DNA from: Bradyrhizobium uaiense
GTDB taxonomy: Bacteria; Pseudomonadota; Alphaproteobacteria; Rhizobiales; Xanthobacteraceae
NCBI RefSeq assembly: GCF_010811875.1
Contig: NZ_VKHP01000009.1
Location: 21,041 to 85,040 of the forward strand
DNA length: 64,000 nucleotides
Direction: 5' to 3'
In this document: positions 16,735 to 23,596 of the stretch, piece after piece
Numbering within the stretch: the stretch's first letter is position 1
Layout of the letters: the number at the start of each line of letters is the position of its first letter
Position numbers and translations under genes: made by a program
The notes under the pieces: generated by a model
What the model was told of the DNA's origin: nothing
The model's input: only the letters and a program-made list of their open reading frames with translations
The model's database searches: none

Positions 16735-17282
16735 TGCCGCTGCTCCTGCGCCGCAAGCGGTCGCCTCAAACGCGCCGGCACTCCGGTCGGATTCCGGTTG
16801 CGGTCGAACCGCTCGCCCTCAGCGATCGCCAATGCGACGCCGCGGACCAGGTCGCGCCGATAGCCCGCCGGCTTCCACCATTCGCGCGTCCAAGGCCATT
16901 CGTGCGGGACAGCAGGCGATTCCGTGCCGGCGTGCAGTATGAACGCAGCGCCAGCCCGGCCCAGCGTGCCGCGATCGTATCCGTCATCATGCTCGGTCGA
17001 CCAACCCTCGCGCTCGATCTGGCGGAATCGCTCGGCGATAACGGCCTGCATGAACGGCGACAGCGGCCGGCGGATATTCAGGGCCTCGAATAGCCGGCGC
17101 AGCAGATACGACCTGCAGATCGAGATCGCGGTCATGATTAGCGCAAACGCAACGTTCTGGCCGATCGAGACCGTGACGCCGAGCAGCGGCAGGAAATAGA
17201 CCTGCGCCGCAAGGCTTATGACGAAGCCAACTAAGACGTTGATCGCGCTCTCCGCGAGTGATGCCAGTTTCGTTTGCTTCAT
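16731..17282 (-). CDS. DUF7220-like membrane protein with soluble C-terminal domain
   Basis: A 183-residue protein from the ATG at 17282. The N-terminal 75 residues (MKQTKLASLAESAINVLVGF, then GQNVAFALIMTAISICRSYL and LLRRLFEAL) hold two membrane segments and match what I know as DUF7220, a frequent small phage membrane domain. The C-terminal part (FMQAVIAERFRQIEREGWS, EWWKPAGYRRDLVRGVALAI) resembles a separate soluble phage domain, so this is a fusion of two modules. Overlap with the repeat-protein gene is 4 bp. Function unknown. Confidence 0.6.
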   Translation of the reverse strand: MKQTKLASLAESAINVLVGFVISLAAQVYFLPLLGVTVSIGQNVAFALIMTAISICRSYLLRRLFEALNIRRPLSPFMQAVIAERFRQIEREGWSTEHDDGYDRGTLGRAGAAFILHAGTESPAVPHEWPWTREWWKPAGYRRDLVRGVALAIAEGERFDRNRNPTGVPARLRRPLAAQEQRQ

Positions 17283-17665
17283 TGCCGCATTGCCCCTTTG
17301 ATGCTCGCCTCGTTCTGCTGCAACCAGCGCAGCGTATTCGCGGCGGCCTCGAGGCCGTCGCGTTGATAGATCGCCGCAGCCGAGCTCAACTTGCCGCGCG
17401 CGCCGCTGCGGCGATCCTTGAGCTCGGTCTCGACGGCAGTGGCCTGCCTCGTCATCGAAATTGCGCCGGCCGGCAGCGGCGCCGCCGCAGCGATGCGAGC
17501 CTCGTTCTGCAGCAGCCAGCGCAGCGTTTTCGCACCAGCCTCGAGGCCGTCGCATTGGCGTTGCGACGCCGACCGATCGAGCCTCGAACGCGCGCCGGCG
17601 CTGCGATCCTTGATCTCGGCCTCGACCGCAGCGATCTGCCGGAATAGAGCGACTTTGTCAGTCAC
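17279..17665 (-). CDS. Internally duplicated phage protein, unknown function
   Basis: A 128-residue protein from the GTG at 17665, which overlaps the previous stop as GTGA. It consists of two tandem copies of one unit of about 50 residues. RQIAAVEAEIKDRSAGARSR with GLEAGAKTLRWLLQNEARI is matched by RQATAVETELKDRRSGARGK with GLEAAANTLRWLQQNEASI. Each unit looks like a helical hairpin. The DNA copies have diverged, so the duplication is not recent. No family recognised. Confidence 0.55.
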   Translation of the reverse strand: MTDKVALFRQIAAVEAEIKDRSAGARSRLDRSASQRQCDGLEAGAKTLRWLLQNEARIAAAAPLPAGAISMTRQATAVETELKDRRSGARGKLSSAAAIYQRDGLEAAANTLRWLQQNEASIKGAMRQ

Positions 17666-17763
17666 AGCCCACCGCCAAAGCAAACGATCGCGGCCACAGC
17701 GAGGACCAGCCAAATCAGATAGGCCCAGATCAGGCAGCCGCCGCCGTGAGGTCCAACGTCCAT
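17662..17763 (-). CDS. 33-residue membrane microprotein
   Basis: A tiny gene with a good ribosome site (GGAGGGTGAGCCG before ATG), reading MDVGPHGGGCLIWAYLIWLV and ending in AAIVCFGGGL, thus one membrane span. It starts 4 bp after the methyltransferase stop and its own stop overlaps the GTG of the next gene, so it is translationally linked to both. Unknown role. Confidence 0.55.
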   Translation of the reverse strand: MDVGPHGGGCLIWAYLIWLVLAVAAIVCFGGGL

Positions 17764-17767
17764 CGGC

Positions 17768-19657
17768 TCACCCTCCGATCTGCGATGCACGGCCGGCGTC
17801 GAGCGGCGCCGGCGACGCGACCAGCTGCGCCAGGAATTTGCGGCCGGCGTCGCTGACCTTGACGCTGGACGTCGAGCAATGCGCGAAGCCGGCACCGACC
17901 AGATGCCGCACCATGTCGCCGTCGATCTTCTCGCCGGCGTCGATCGCGAGCAGCGCGGCTTGCATGTCGAGCTCGTCCTCGGTCAACGGCAGCCGCGTTT
18001 GCAGGCGATCGTCGACGACCTCGACCGGCGCGCGATCGATGCGCGCGAGATCCATCTCGCTTTGCGCGACGACGAGCTCCGGCGCCGGCTTGGGCGAGCG
18101 GCGCAGAAACGCCGGGATGTCGAGGCCGTCGTCGTCGGGAATTTCGCGTCCAGGTCGGTTCGCCGGCGGCTCGGCTGTATCGGCGCGGCCAGTGACGGCG
18201 ACGCTCGAAACGACTTCCCCGATCGGAGACGCGGCAACAGCGTCCGACAGGGCTGGACGATCGCCGGCGTGAGCTCCGGCGTCCGCTAACTGTGAGGCCG
18301 CAGCGCTATGGCTACCCGTTGCGGCCTCGTCCGATGACCGACCATCGGCAGTCCGATCGCGCGGCGGTTCTATACCCGCTGACGCCCCGTCAGGCGTCGA
18401 GCTCGCGCCCGCGATCGCTTGGGAATCGAATCTCTCTATTGCGGCGATGTCAGCCGCGATGACCTCATCGCGCGTCATCCAGCGCGAACCGCTCGGCTCG
18501 TCTGCCGGCGCCGCGGCCTGGTTGCCCCACGCATCCCAGCCGGTCGGCAATGGATGCTCGGCGTCGACGCGGGCGAACAGCTCGAGCGCCGGCACGCCGC
18601 CGGCCATCGCCGCAATCATGCGCCGGTAATGCTCCGGCTTTCGCGAGTGACCGAGCGGCCGCGACCGCTCGCGATGGTTGGAGCCGAACTTTTCGCCGCT
18701 CGCCGGCTTCGGCAGCCCCTTGCCGCGCTTGAACAGCAGCAGCAGCTCGTCCTGGTCGCGCACCAGGACGGCGCCGCCGGCCTCGTCCGGATGCTCGTCG
18801 TCGTTTTTCGTCCAGACGAAGGCCGTTGAGTAGGACTTAAAGCCCCACGCCAGCGCGACAGCCGAGGCGAGCGGCATCTGGCAGCGGACCTTAATGACCT
18901 CGCCGGTCCGCAGATCCGTCGCCTCGATCTCGGCCTCATGCCAGGCGAGCAGATGCGCGCGCGGAATCCAGAGAAACAGCCAGGCGTCCGGCAGGACCAT
19001 ATCCTTAACCGGCAGATCGCAGATCTCGGACCAGGCCATGGTCGGATAGTGATTTTCGTAAGACCGGCTGGTCACGCCCTGGTTTCGATGCCAGGGCGGA
19101 TCTGCATATACGATCGGATACTTGCGGCCGGTCGGCTGCAGCGCCGAGGCGTCAGAGAGCGCCTGCGCCAGGCCGCGGCGATGCTCCCTGCCCTTTTCCT
19201 CGGCGGCGACCTTGGTCAGGTCCATCGCGACGCGGCCGGCACCGGCGCGCATCTCCTGCTCATGCCGACCGAGCGCCGCCTCGAATTCGGCTGCATCCAT
19301 AGCGGCCAGGCGCTGCGCCTTGGACGAGAGTTTGCGATCGATTCCAGCCTCGGCCAGCGTCGGCCGATCGTCGGATTTAGGCTGTTCCGGCTCAGAACTG
19401 CCTAAACGCGGTCGACCGGCGCCGGCCCGGCCGCGGTTGAGACCGACCGTTTCCTTTTGCAGCTTGACGAGCTCGCCGAGGCGCCGCTCGGCGCGAAACC
19501 GGATCTTTGAAGCCTGGACCTCGAGATCGACGTTTTTCGCGACCCTGCTCGCGAGCCGCATCGCCTCGGCCTGGTCGCGTATCGTCATGACCTCATCGGC
19601 CGCAACAGCTTCGGCCAGCGCGCGGCAGGCTGCCTCGTATCGGACGAGCTCGGTCAC
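17768..19657 (-). CDS. MT-A70-type adenine-N6 DNA methyltransferase with long C-terminal extension
   Basis: A 629-residue protein. Residues 1-170 are helical and charged (ParB-N/regulator-like stretch with RFRAERRLGELVKLQK). The methyltransferase domain spans about 175-395: YADPPWH places the catalytic DPPW at 186-189, with DAWLFLWIPRAHLL and the closing LELFARVDAE. This is the phage MT-A70 class that modifies adenine in DNA. Residues about 400-560 are disordered, and the end (LTEDELDMQAALLAIDAGE to VSDAGRKFLAQLV) looks like a winged-helix domain. The extension is unusual. It overlaps the HTH gene upstream by 4 bp. Confidence 0.85.
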   Translation of the reverse strand: MTELVRYEAACRALAEAVAADEVMTIRDQAEAMRLASRVAKNVDLEVQASKIRFRAERRLGELVKLQKETVGLNRGRAGAGRPRLGSSEPEQPKSDDRPTLAEAGIDRKLSSKAQRLAAMDAAEFEAALGRHEQEMRAGAGRVAMDLTKVAAEEKGREHRRGLAQALSDASALQPTGRKYPIVYADPPWHRNQGVTSRSYENHYPTMAWSEICDLPVKDMVLPDAWLFLWIPRAHLLAWHEAEIEATDLRTGEVIKVRCQMPLASAVALAWGFKSYSTAFVWTKNDDEHPDEAGGAVLVRDQDELLLLFKRGKGLPKPASGEKFGSNHRERSRPLGHSRKPEHYRRMIAAMAGGVPALELFARVDAEHPLPTGWDAWGNQAAAPADEPSGSRWMTRDEVIAADIAAIERFDSQAIAGASSTPDGASAGIEPPRDRTADGRSSDEAATGSHSAAASQLADAGAHAGDRPALSDAVAASPIGEVVSSVAVTGRADTAEPPANRPGREIPDDDGLDIPAFLRRSPKPAPELVVAQSEMDLARIDRAPVEVVDDRLQTRLPLTEDELDMQAALLAIDAGEKIDGDMVRHLVGAGFAHCSTSSVKVSDAGRKFLAQLVASPAPLDAGRASQIGG

Positions 19658-20094
19658 GACGCGGCGCCCTCCTCGTCATCGACGAGAATGGCGACGCCGT
19701 CGCCGCATGGAATGACAGTAGCGACGTCGCCCTCGAGCTGGTCGAGGTGCAGCGCGATCGCGTCATCAGCGACGGCCGTCAGCTTCTCGCTGTTCGCCGC
19801 GCAATATGCGGCGAGCCGCGCTGCGGTATGCGACCGGACCGAGATCATGACGCCATCGCCGCCAAAGCCGGCGACCGCGACCCAACCGCGCCGCTTCACG
19901 GCCGTCAGCTCGCCCCGCTCGACCAGGCTATCCATCAGCCGGTTTGCGTTGTTCTTACTGCAGCCCATCACGCCGGCCAGCGCGCTGCGCGACGGCATCG
20001 CACCGTGACGGCCGACAAACTCGGTAATCGCTTTCAAGGCGTCGACCATGCGGGCCGTCAGCCCCATGCCATCGGATGCGGGAACGTCGGTCAA
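19654..20094 (-). CDS. Early phage protein with winged-helix DNA-binding domain
   Basis: A 146-residue protein. I chose the TTG at 20094 because GGAGG lies 8 bp upstream and it overlaps the HNH stop as TTGA. Residues about 10-65 (ARMVDALKAITEFVGRHGAM, SRSALAGVMGCSKNNANRLM, ERGELTAVKRRGWV) are a LexA-type winged helix. A short acidic domain follows (VADDAIALHLDQLEGDVATV). It probably regulates or accompanies replication; it lacks a protease domain, so it is not a repressor of the CI type. Confidence 0.65.
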   Translation of the reverse strand: MTDVPASDGMGLTARMVDALKAITEFVGRHGAMPSRSALAGVMGCSKNNANRLMDSLVERGELTAVKRRGWVAVAGFGGDGVMISVRSHTAARLAAYCAANSEKLTAVADDAIALHLDQLEGDVATVIPCGDGVAILVDDEEGAAS

Positions 20095-20573
20095 AACGGA
20101 ACCTCCTGCGGAAACGGGATGTCGTGAACGCGCATCAGCTCGAGGACGATCTGCTCGAGCGAAGGGATCGCCGCGCGCGGCCGGCGGTTTTTCATGTTCT
20201 GTTTGTGGGTACACCACGCGAGATTGTCGTCGCGGTTGTCGAGCGTCTGACCGTTGCCGTGGTCGACGTGATGCGTCCGCATGAACCGCTCGGAGCGCGG
20301 ATCGCGGACGATCTTGATCTCGCGATGTTGCCGCAACGTCGCACGCTCCGGCCCGACGTTGCGTTTAGCGTAGAGCTGCCAGGGCGTGCGCGAGCCCCAA
20401 GACACGTTCCAGGTATTTTTCGACAGCCATTCGTAATCGCAGGCGTCGACCAGCGACCAGACGTTATCGCGCGCCGAGAGAATGATGCGGCGCCAGGGCG
20501 TCAGCCCGGAGTCGAGCAGTCGCTCGATCGAGGCGACCTCGCTCGGCCGGACACTGGCGAAAGAGCCGTGCAT
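20091..20573 (-). CDS. Homing-type HNH endonuclease
   Basis: A 160-residue protein. The N-terminal half (ILSARDNVWSLVDACDYEWL, NTWNVSWGSRTPWQLYAKRN) resembles the recognition part of homing HNH enzymes. The nuclease motif is HHVDHGNGQTLDNRDDNLAW followed by CTHKQNMKN, where the His and Asn residues form the active site. Start ATG overlaps the GapR-like stop. Such genes are often parasitic passengers in phage genomes. Its tight fit in the operon with 4-bp overlaps suggests that it is now a stable member. Confidence 0.8.
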   Translation of the reverse strand: MHGSFASVRPSEVASIERLLDSGLTPWRRIILSARDNVWSLVDACDYEWLSKNTWNVSWGSRTPWQLYAKRNVGPERATLRQHREIKIVRDPRSERFMRTHHVDHGNGQTLDNRDDNLAWCTHKQNMKNRRPRAAIPSLEQIVLELMRVHDIPFPQEVPF

Positions 20574-20839
20574 CACAGCATCCCCAGCGCCTGCATGTAG
20601 GTCTCGAGGATCGCCTCCTCGGCCTCGCGATCAATCGGGTCCTGCTGGCGAATCCTGATGATCGCGCGCAGCGCCTTGACGTCGAAACCGTTACCCTTGG
20701 CCTCGGCGAACACGTCGCGGATGTCGTCGGCGATCGTCTTTTTCTCCTCGGTCAGCCGCTCGACGCGCTCGATGATCGATTTCAGCTGGTCCCTGGCGAT
20801 CGTCGTCGCGCGGGTTTCCGTGGCCGGCTTCCTGGTCAT
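20573..20839 (-). CDS. GapR-like (DUF2312) nucleoid-associated protein
   Basis: An 88-residue protein matching DUF2312/GapR. The helical N-terminus is [20 protein letters not shown], followed by the signature [20 protein letters not shown] then [11 protein letters not shown] and the closing [12 protein letters not shown]. GapR proteins of alphaproteobacteria clamp over-twisted DNA ahead of polymerases and replication forks. Here it is phage-encoded, near the start of the early operon, overlapping the neighbours on both sides. It may support phage replication or displace host chromatin control; that is inference. Confidence 0.88.
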   Translation of the reverse strand: MTRKPATETRATTIARDQLKSIIERVERLTEEKKTIADDIRDVFAEAKGNGFDVKALRAIIRIRQQDPIDREAEEAILETYMQALGML

Positions 20840-21003
20840 CGGCGCACCCAGCGGAAACCGGCGCCGGCATCGCGGCGGCGATCGAGGAAGGGCTGCAACG
20901 CGGCGCCGATCGCGGCGAACGCGGCGACCAGCAGGACGCAGCCCATCATGACGAGAAAGCTGAGATCGTTGACGTCGACGCCGGCGAGAGTTTCGTGCCC
21001 CAT
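20836..21003 (-). CDS. 55-residue single-span membrane protein
   Basis: A short gene read leftward from the ATG at 21003, beginning [20 protein letters not shown] and then [20 protein letters not shown], one clear membrane span. An Arg-rich tail ends RWVRR. Its stop overlaps the GapR-like ATG by 4 bp (ATGA), which supports translation. The ribosome site (GGGG) is weak. Function unknown. Confidence 0.6.
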   Translation of the reverse strand: MGHETLAGVDVNDLSFLVMMGCVLLVAAFAAIGAALQPFLDRRRDAGAGFRWVRR

Positions 21004-21014
21004 GGATGCCCCAG

Positions 21015-21413
21015 CTAATCCGCGATGTCGCGCTGCATGGCCTCGATCTGCTTGCGCAAGTGGCTTTCGGCCTTGACTAGTTCGGAGAGTTCAAGATGCC
21101 GCCGGTAGCCCACCCACCAGGCGGGCTTCGCCGCGCCCATCACCGCGATCAGGACATCCTTTCCGACGTCGGAGCGCAGTAGCGCCTCGAGCATGGGCGC
21201 GCCGGGCTGCTTGGCACCCGACAACACCTTGTCGCAAAAGCTCAAACTGGCTCCGGTCTGTAGGTGAAGGCGCGCCGCAGTCGACTGTGGGAAAATCCGC
21301 TTAAAGGCAGCGATGGCCGGATGAATCGACTGCACTTTGGTACGGATTCGACTGCACTTTGGTGCGGGAGCAGAGTTTGACTGTCCCCGCGCAGATCTTA
21401 CGATGCGGGTCAT
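21015..21413 (-). CDS. Early phage protein, possible DNA-binding, unknown
   Basis: A 132-residue protein from the ATG at 21413, overlapping the Cro-like stop as ATGA. The central part reads [20 protein letters not shown], then [20 protein letters not shown], which could form a helix-turn-helix of the kind seen in phage regulators. The C-terminus is a coiled-coil-like [20 protein letters not shown]. Basic N-terminus. As the second gene after the switch, a regulatory role is plausible but not proven. Confidence 0.55.
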   Translation of the reverse strand: MTRIVRSARGQSNSAPAPKCSRIRTKVQSIHPAIAAFKRIFPQSTAARLHLQTGASLSFCDKVLSGAKQPGAPMLEALLRSDVGKDVLIAVMGAAKPAWWVGYRRHLELSELVKAESHLRKQIEAMQRDIAD

Positions 21414-21649
21414 GTGCTCAGCTGCTCTGCTTTCTGATCGACGTTGCGCGGGCCGACCCCGACCCAATCGTTCGGCGTCACGCAGCCGGACGTCAGCGCG
21501 TAGATGGTCGCCATCGCCGCGTGATCAGGCTCACGCTCGCCGGCTCGGTACCTCCGAACCGTCTCACCCGACCAACCCGCCTTCTTACCGAAGCCAGGGT
21601 TGGTCTCACCGTTCCTGCTCATCCATTCCGAGAAGTGCATGAGGAGCAT
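21410..21649 (-). CDS. Cro-like repressor, helix-turn-helix
   Basis: A 79-residue protein from the ATG at 21649; the ATG three codons later (21640) is the alternative. FGKKAGWSGETVRRYRAGER and then EPDHAAMATIYALTSGCVTP give a XRE-type helix-turn-helix (residues about 20-55). It is first in the leftward early operon, divergent from the CI-like gene, with three operator palindromes between them. This is the classic place of a Cro protein. Confidence 0.75.
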   Translation of the reverse strand: MLLMHFSEWMSRNGETNPGFGKKAGWSGETVRRYRAGEREPDHAAMATIYALTSGCVTPNDWVGVGPRNVDQKAEQLST

Positions 21650-21652
21650 CCC

Positions 21653-21723
21653 ACACCAATTTGGTGTTGATTCGCAAGTCGCATACACCAAAATGGTGTT
21701 TGCGGGTCACACCAATTTGGTGC
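21653..21723. promoter_or_regulatory. Triple operator of the CI/Cro switch
   Basis: Three 15-bp palindromes: ACACCAATTTGGTGT at 21653-21667, ACACCAAAATGGTGT at 21685-21699 and ACACCAATTTGGTGC at 21709-21723 (centres 32 and 24 bp apart). The first ends 4 bp before the cro-like start, and the third ends 12 bp before the repressor start. This resembles the three-site operator of lambdoid switches. Promoters for both directions must lie within these 85 bp. Confidence 0.88.
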
Positions 21724-21734
21724 CCCCTGCGTTC

Positions 21735-22331
21735 ATGAAAGGGAAATTTCCGAACGGACTATTCGAAGCGATGGAGCGCCGCGCGATCAGCCAAGGCGCG
21801 CTCGCCAAGGCTATCGGCACCACCCAGCAACAGATCAGCAAACTCGTGCATGGCGAGCGCGAGATGACAGCGCTCTGGGCGGAAAAGCTCGCGCCCTTCT
21901 TGCGGACATCTCCCGAAAAGCTGGTTTTTCCGGGTCTTAAGACCTTCCGGGCACCGCTCCTCTCATGGGTCAGCGCCGGCCGCCTGGCTCACCAGGAGGG
22001 CGTAAAACGTTCGGATGTCCGCAAATACGTCTATCTTGCCGATCTACCGAAAGGCGATTGGATTGTTCTCGAGGTCCAGGGAGATTCGATGGACCGGATT
22101 GCTCCTGACGGCGCCTACATCTGCGTCAACCTCTCCGACCAACGCGTCATCAACGACAAATTTTATGTCTTCGGCACCCCTGAGGGCGAAGCTACATTCA
22201 AACGCTATCGCGGAGGCAATCCGCCGAGATTGCAGCCCTATTCCACAAATCCAGATCACGAAACGATCCACATGAGTGGGGAAACTGTCGTCGTCGGGCG
22301 CGTGGGAAGGGTAATTCATGAACTGAGCTAG
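21735..22331 (+). CDS. CI-like repressor with S24 self-cleavage domain
   Basis: A 198-residue protein. XRE helix-turn-helix at residues about 16-40 (AISQGALAKAIGTTQQQISK). Linker with the expected Ala-Gly cleavage bond at 81-82 (SWVSAGRLAH). LexA/S24 peptidase domain with nucleophile Ser118 (VQGDSMDRIAPDGAYICVN) and Lys156 (EATFKRY). The protein should hold the prophage silent and be cleaved under RecA-activated SOS. The ATG has no visible ribosome site, and operator O3 ends 12 bp upstream, so a leaderless or near-leaderless mRNA is likely. Upstream in-frame codons run through the operators and are not used. Confidence 0.92.
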   Translation: MKGKFPNGLFEAMERRAISQGALAKAIGTTQQQISKLVHGEREMTALWAEKLAPFLRTSPEKLVFPGLKTFRAPLLSWVSAGRLAHQEGVKRSDVRKYVYLADLPKGDWIVLEVQGDSMDRIAPDGAYICVNLSDQRVINDKFYVFGTPEGEATFKRYRGGNPPRLQPYSTNPDHETIHMSGETVVVGRVGRVIHELS

Positions 22332-22338
22332 TCTGGCG

Positions 22339-22662
22339 ATGGAATTAATTATTTGCCACGACTGCAGTGGCCAAGTCTCGTTCAGCGCTCAATCCTGCCC
22401 GCACTGCGGTTCGGAAGAACCAGCTGGGCCCTACCAAATGAGCCGTCGCGAGAAACGCGCATTCCGTCGAGAAGCTCACAACGATCGCAATCTGATCGTT
22501 GGGATGAGCGCCTGCTCAATCGCAGGGGCCGTCACTGGCTGGATAACAGCGGGCGGATTTTTCCAGTCAATGGTCCTGCCGCCCCTCTATGCGATTATAG
22601 GTGCCTCGGTAGGGCTAGGCGCGGCGCTTCTTGTGAACGTCTTCTCTGCGCGGATGACCTGA
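22339..22662 (+). CDS. Zinc-ribbon membrane protein in repressor operon
   Basis: A 107-residue protein starting 7 bp after the repressor stop, hence expressed in the lysogen. The N-terminus has a zinc ribbon (CHDCSGQVSFSAQSCPHCGS). A basic stretch (SRREKRAFRREAHNDR) leads to two membrane segments (LIVGMSACSIAGAVTGWITA and YAIIGASVGLGAALLVNVF). I do not recognise a named family. Co-expression with the repressor and membrane location fit lysogenic conversion or superinfection exclusion. Confidence 0.65.
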   Translation: MELIICHDCSGQVSFSAQSCPHCGSEEPAGPYQMSRREKRAFRREAHNDRNLIVGMSACSIAGAVTGWITAGGFFQSMVLPPLYAIIGASVGLGAALLVNVFSARMT

Positions 22663-22713
22663 CTGCGGGAAAAGCGCAGATCGACGGCAAAAAATAGAGG
22701 CAACTCGCTACCT

Positions 22714-22750
22714 ACACCAATTTGGTGTTGACGCCACACCATAATGGTGT
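22714..22750. promoter_or_regulatory. Second operator pair with the same palindrome
   Basis: ACACCAATTTGGTGT at 22714-22728 is identical to the first site of the switch, and ACACCATAATGGTGT at 22736-22750 is a perfect variant. Centres are 22 bp apart, two helical turns. The pair lies 37 bp before the short rightward operon at 22788, which should therefore be repressed by the CI-like protein. Confidence 0.85.
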
Positions 22751-22787
22751 TGGAAAATGTTTTCCGTGAAACAAACGGGGAACTCCC

Positions 22788-23072
22788 ATGCGACGTACAT
22801 ACTGCAATCGCCTTCCGGCCGCCAACCGCACACTCGCCGCGCCAGCAACCGTCCCTGACTACATCGATACCGCGCTCGTAAAGCCGCGCGCACCGCTCTC
22901 GCCGAGCGAGACGGTCAAGCGCATGGCCGACGACATGCGCGCCGCCTCGTACCGCGAAGGCGGAATTACCGAAGACGATCTCGAGCGGCTCGGCTTCACC
23001 CGCTCGCAGATCAAGGCTCACGCAGCGGATGCTCGAGCTTTGGCGCAGCAGCTCGCCGGGCCAAGCTTGTGA
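22788..23072 (+). CDS. Rightward early phage protein, unknown function
   Basis: A 94-residue protein starting MRRTYCNRLPAANRTLAAPA, with GGGGA 7 bp before the ATG. The C-terminal half (ETVKRMADDMRAASYREGGI, EDDLERLGFTRSQIKAHAAD) looks like a small helical DNA-binding or adaptor domain. First gene of an operon placed under the operator pair 22714-22750, thus lytic-phase. Family not recognised. Confidence 0.6.
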   Translation: MRRTYCNRLPAANRTLAAPATVPDYIDTALVKPRAPLSPSETVKRMADDMRAASYREGGITEDDLERLGFTRSQIKAHAADARALAQQLAGPSL

Positions 23073-23287
23073 GGGATAGCCCTTCCCCGGTGAAGCGCAT
23101 GCAACGTAACCACTACATTGCTCTGGCGCTGCTCGAATACAGCCCTTTCGAGCGGCATCCGCGCGGCGGCTGGCGGTTTGGTGCCAGGAAGATCACGAGG
23201 GAGATGGCCGACCGCCTGATCGCCGGCGGTCGCGCGAAAATCGTGGGCGACAAACTACAGCTAGCGAAGCCAGAGACTCGTGCATGA
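23069..23287 (+). CDS. Rightward early phage protein, unknown function
   Basis: A 72-residue basic protein from a GTG that overlaps the previous stop (GTGA). It contains HPRGGWRFGARKITREMADR, then LIAGGRAKIVGDKLQLAKP, which could be a small winged-helix fold. The overlaps on both sides show it is translated with its neighbours. No family recognised. Confidence 0.5.
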   Translation: MRDSPSPVKRMQRNHYIALALLEYSPFERHPRGGWRFGARKITREMADRLIAGGRAKIVGDKLQLAKPETRA

Positions 23288-23517
23288 CCGCACAGATCAC
23301 CGAGAAACGCTTGCAAGACGCAATTGCGCTCGTTTCCGAGGTGATTATCTTGCATGGGGAGAAATATGCACCACTGCTTGATCGTCTGGAGCAAGAGCTC
23401 GAGGCGATCAAGCGCTACGAGAGCCCCGTTAGCCGCGCTCAGCGCCATCTTGCACAGCACGGATCGGGGCGACGAGTCATCGGGCCCCGCAATGCCTTAG
23501 CAGCATCCCGCCCTTAA
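23284..23517 (+). CDS. Rightward early phage protein, unknown function
   Basis: A 77-residue, mostly helical protein (RLQDAIALVSEVIILHGEKY, PLLDRLEQELEAIKRYESPV) with a basic tail. It overlaps the previous gene by 4 bp and ends the rightward operon. The charge pattern suggests a coiled coil. Function unknown. The 79 bp after it hold no clear terminator. Confidence 0.5.
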   Translation: MTAQITEKRLQDAIALVSEVIILHGEKYAPLLDRLEQELEAIKRYESPVSRAQRHLAQHGSGRRVIGPRNALAASRP

Positions 23518-23596
23518 TAGCTTTCGGCTCGCGCTGTTCTCAGACTCACAACGAGTCGGATACAGACGGCGGTCAAATCAGCCCTGTCTGCATCGG

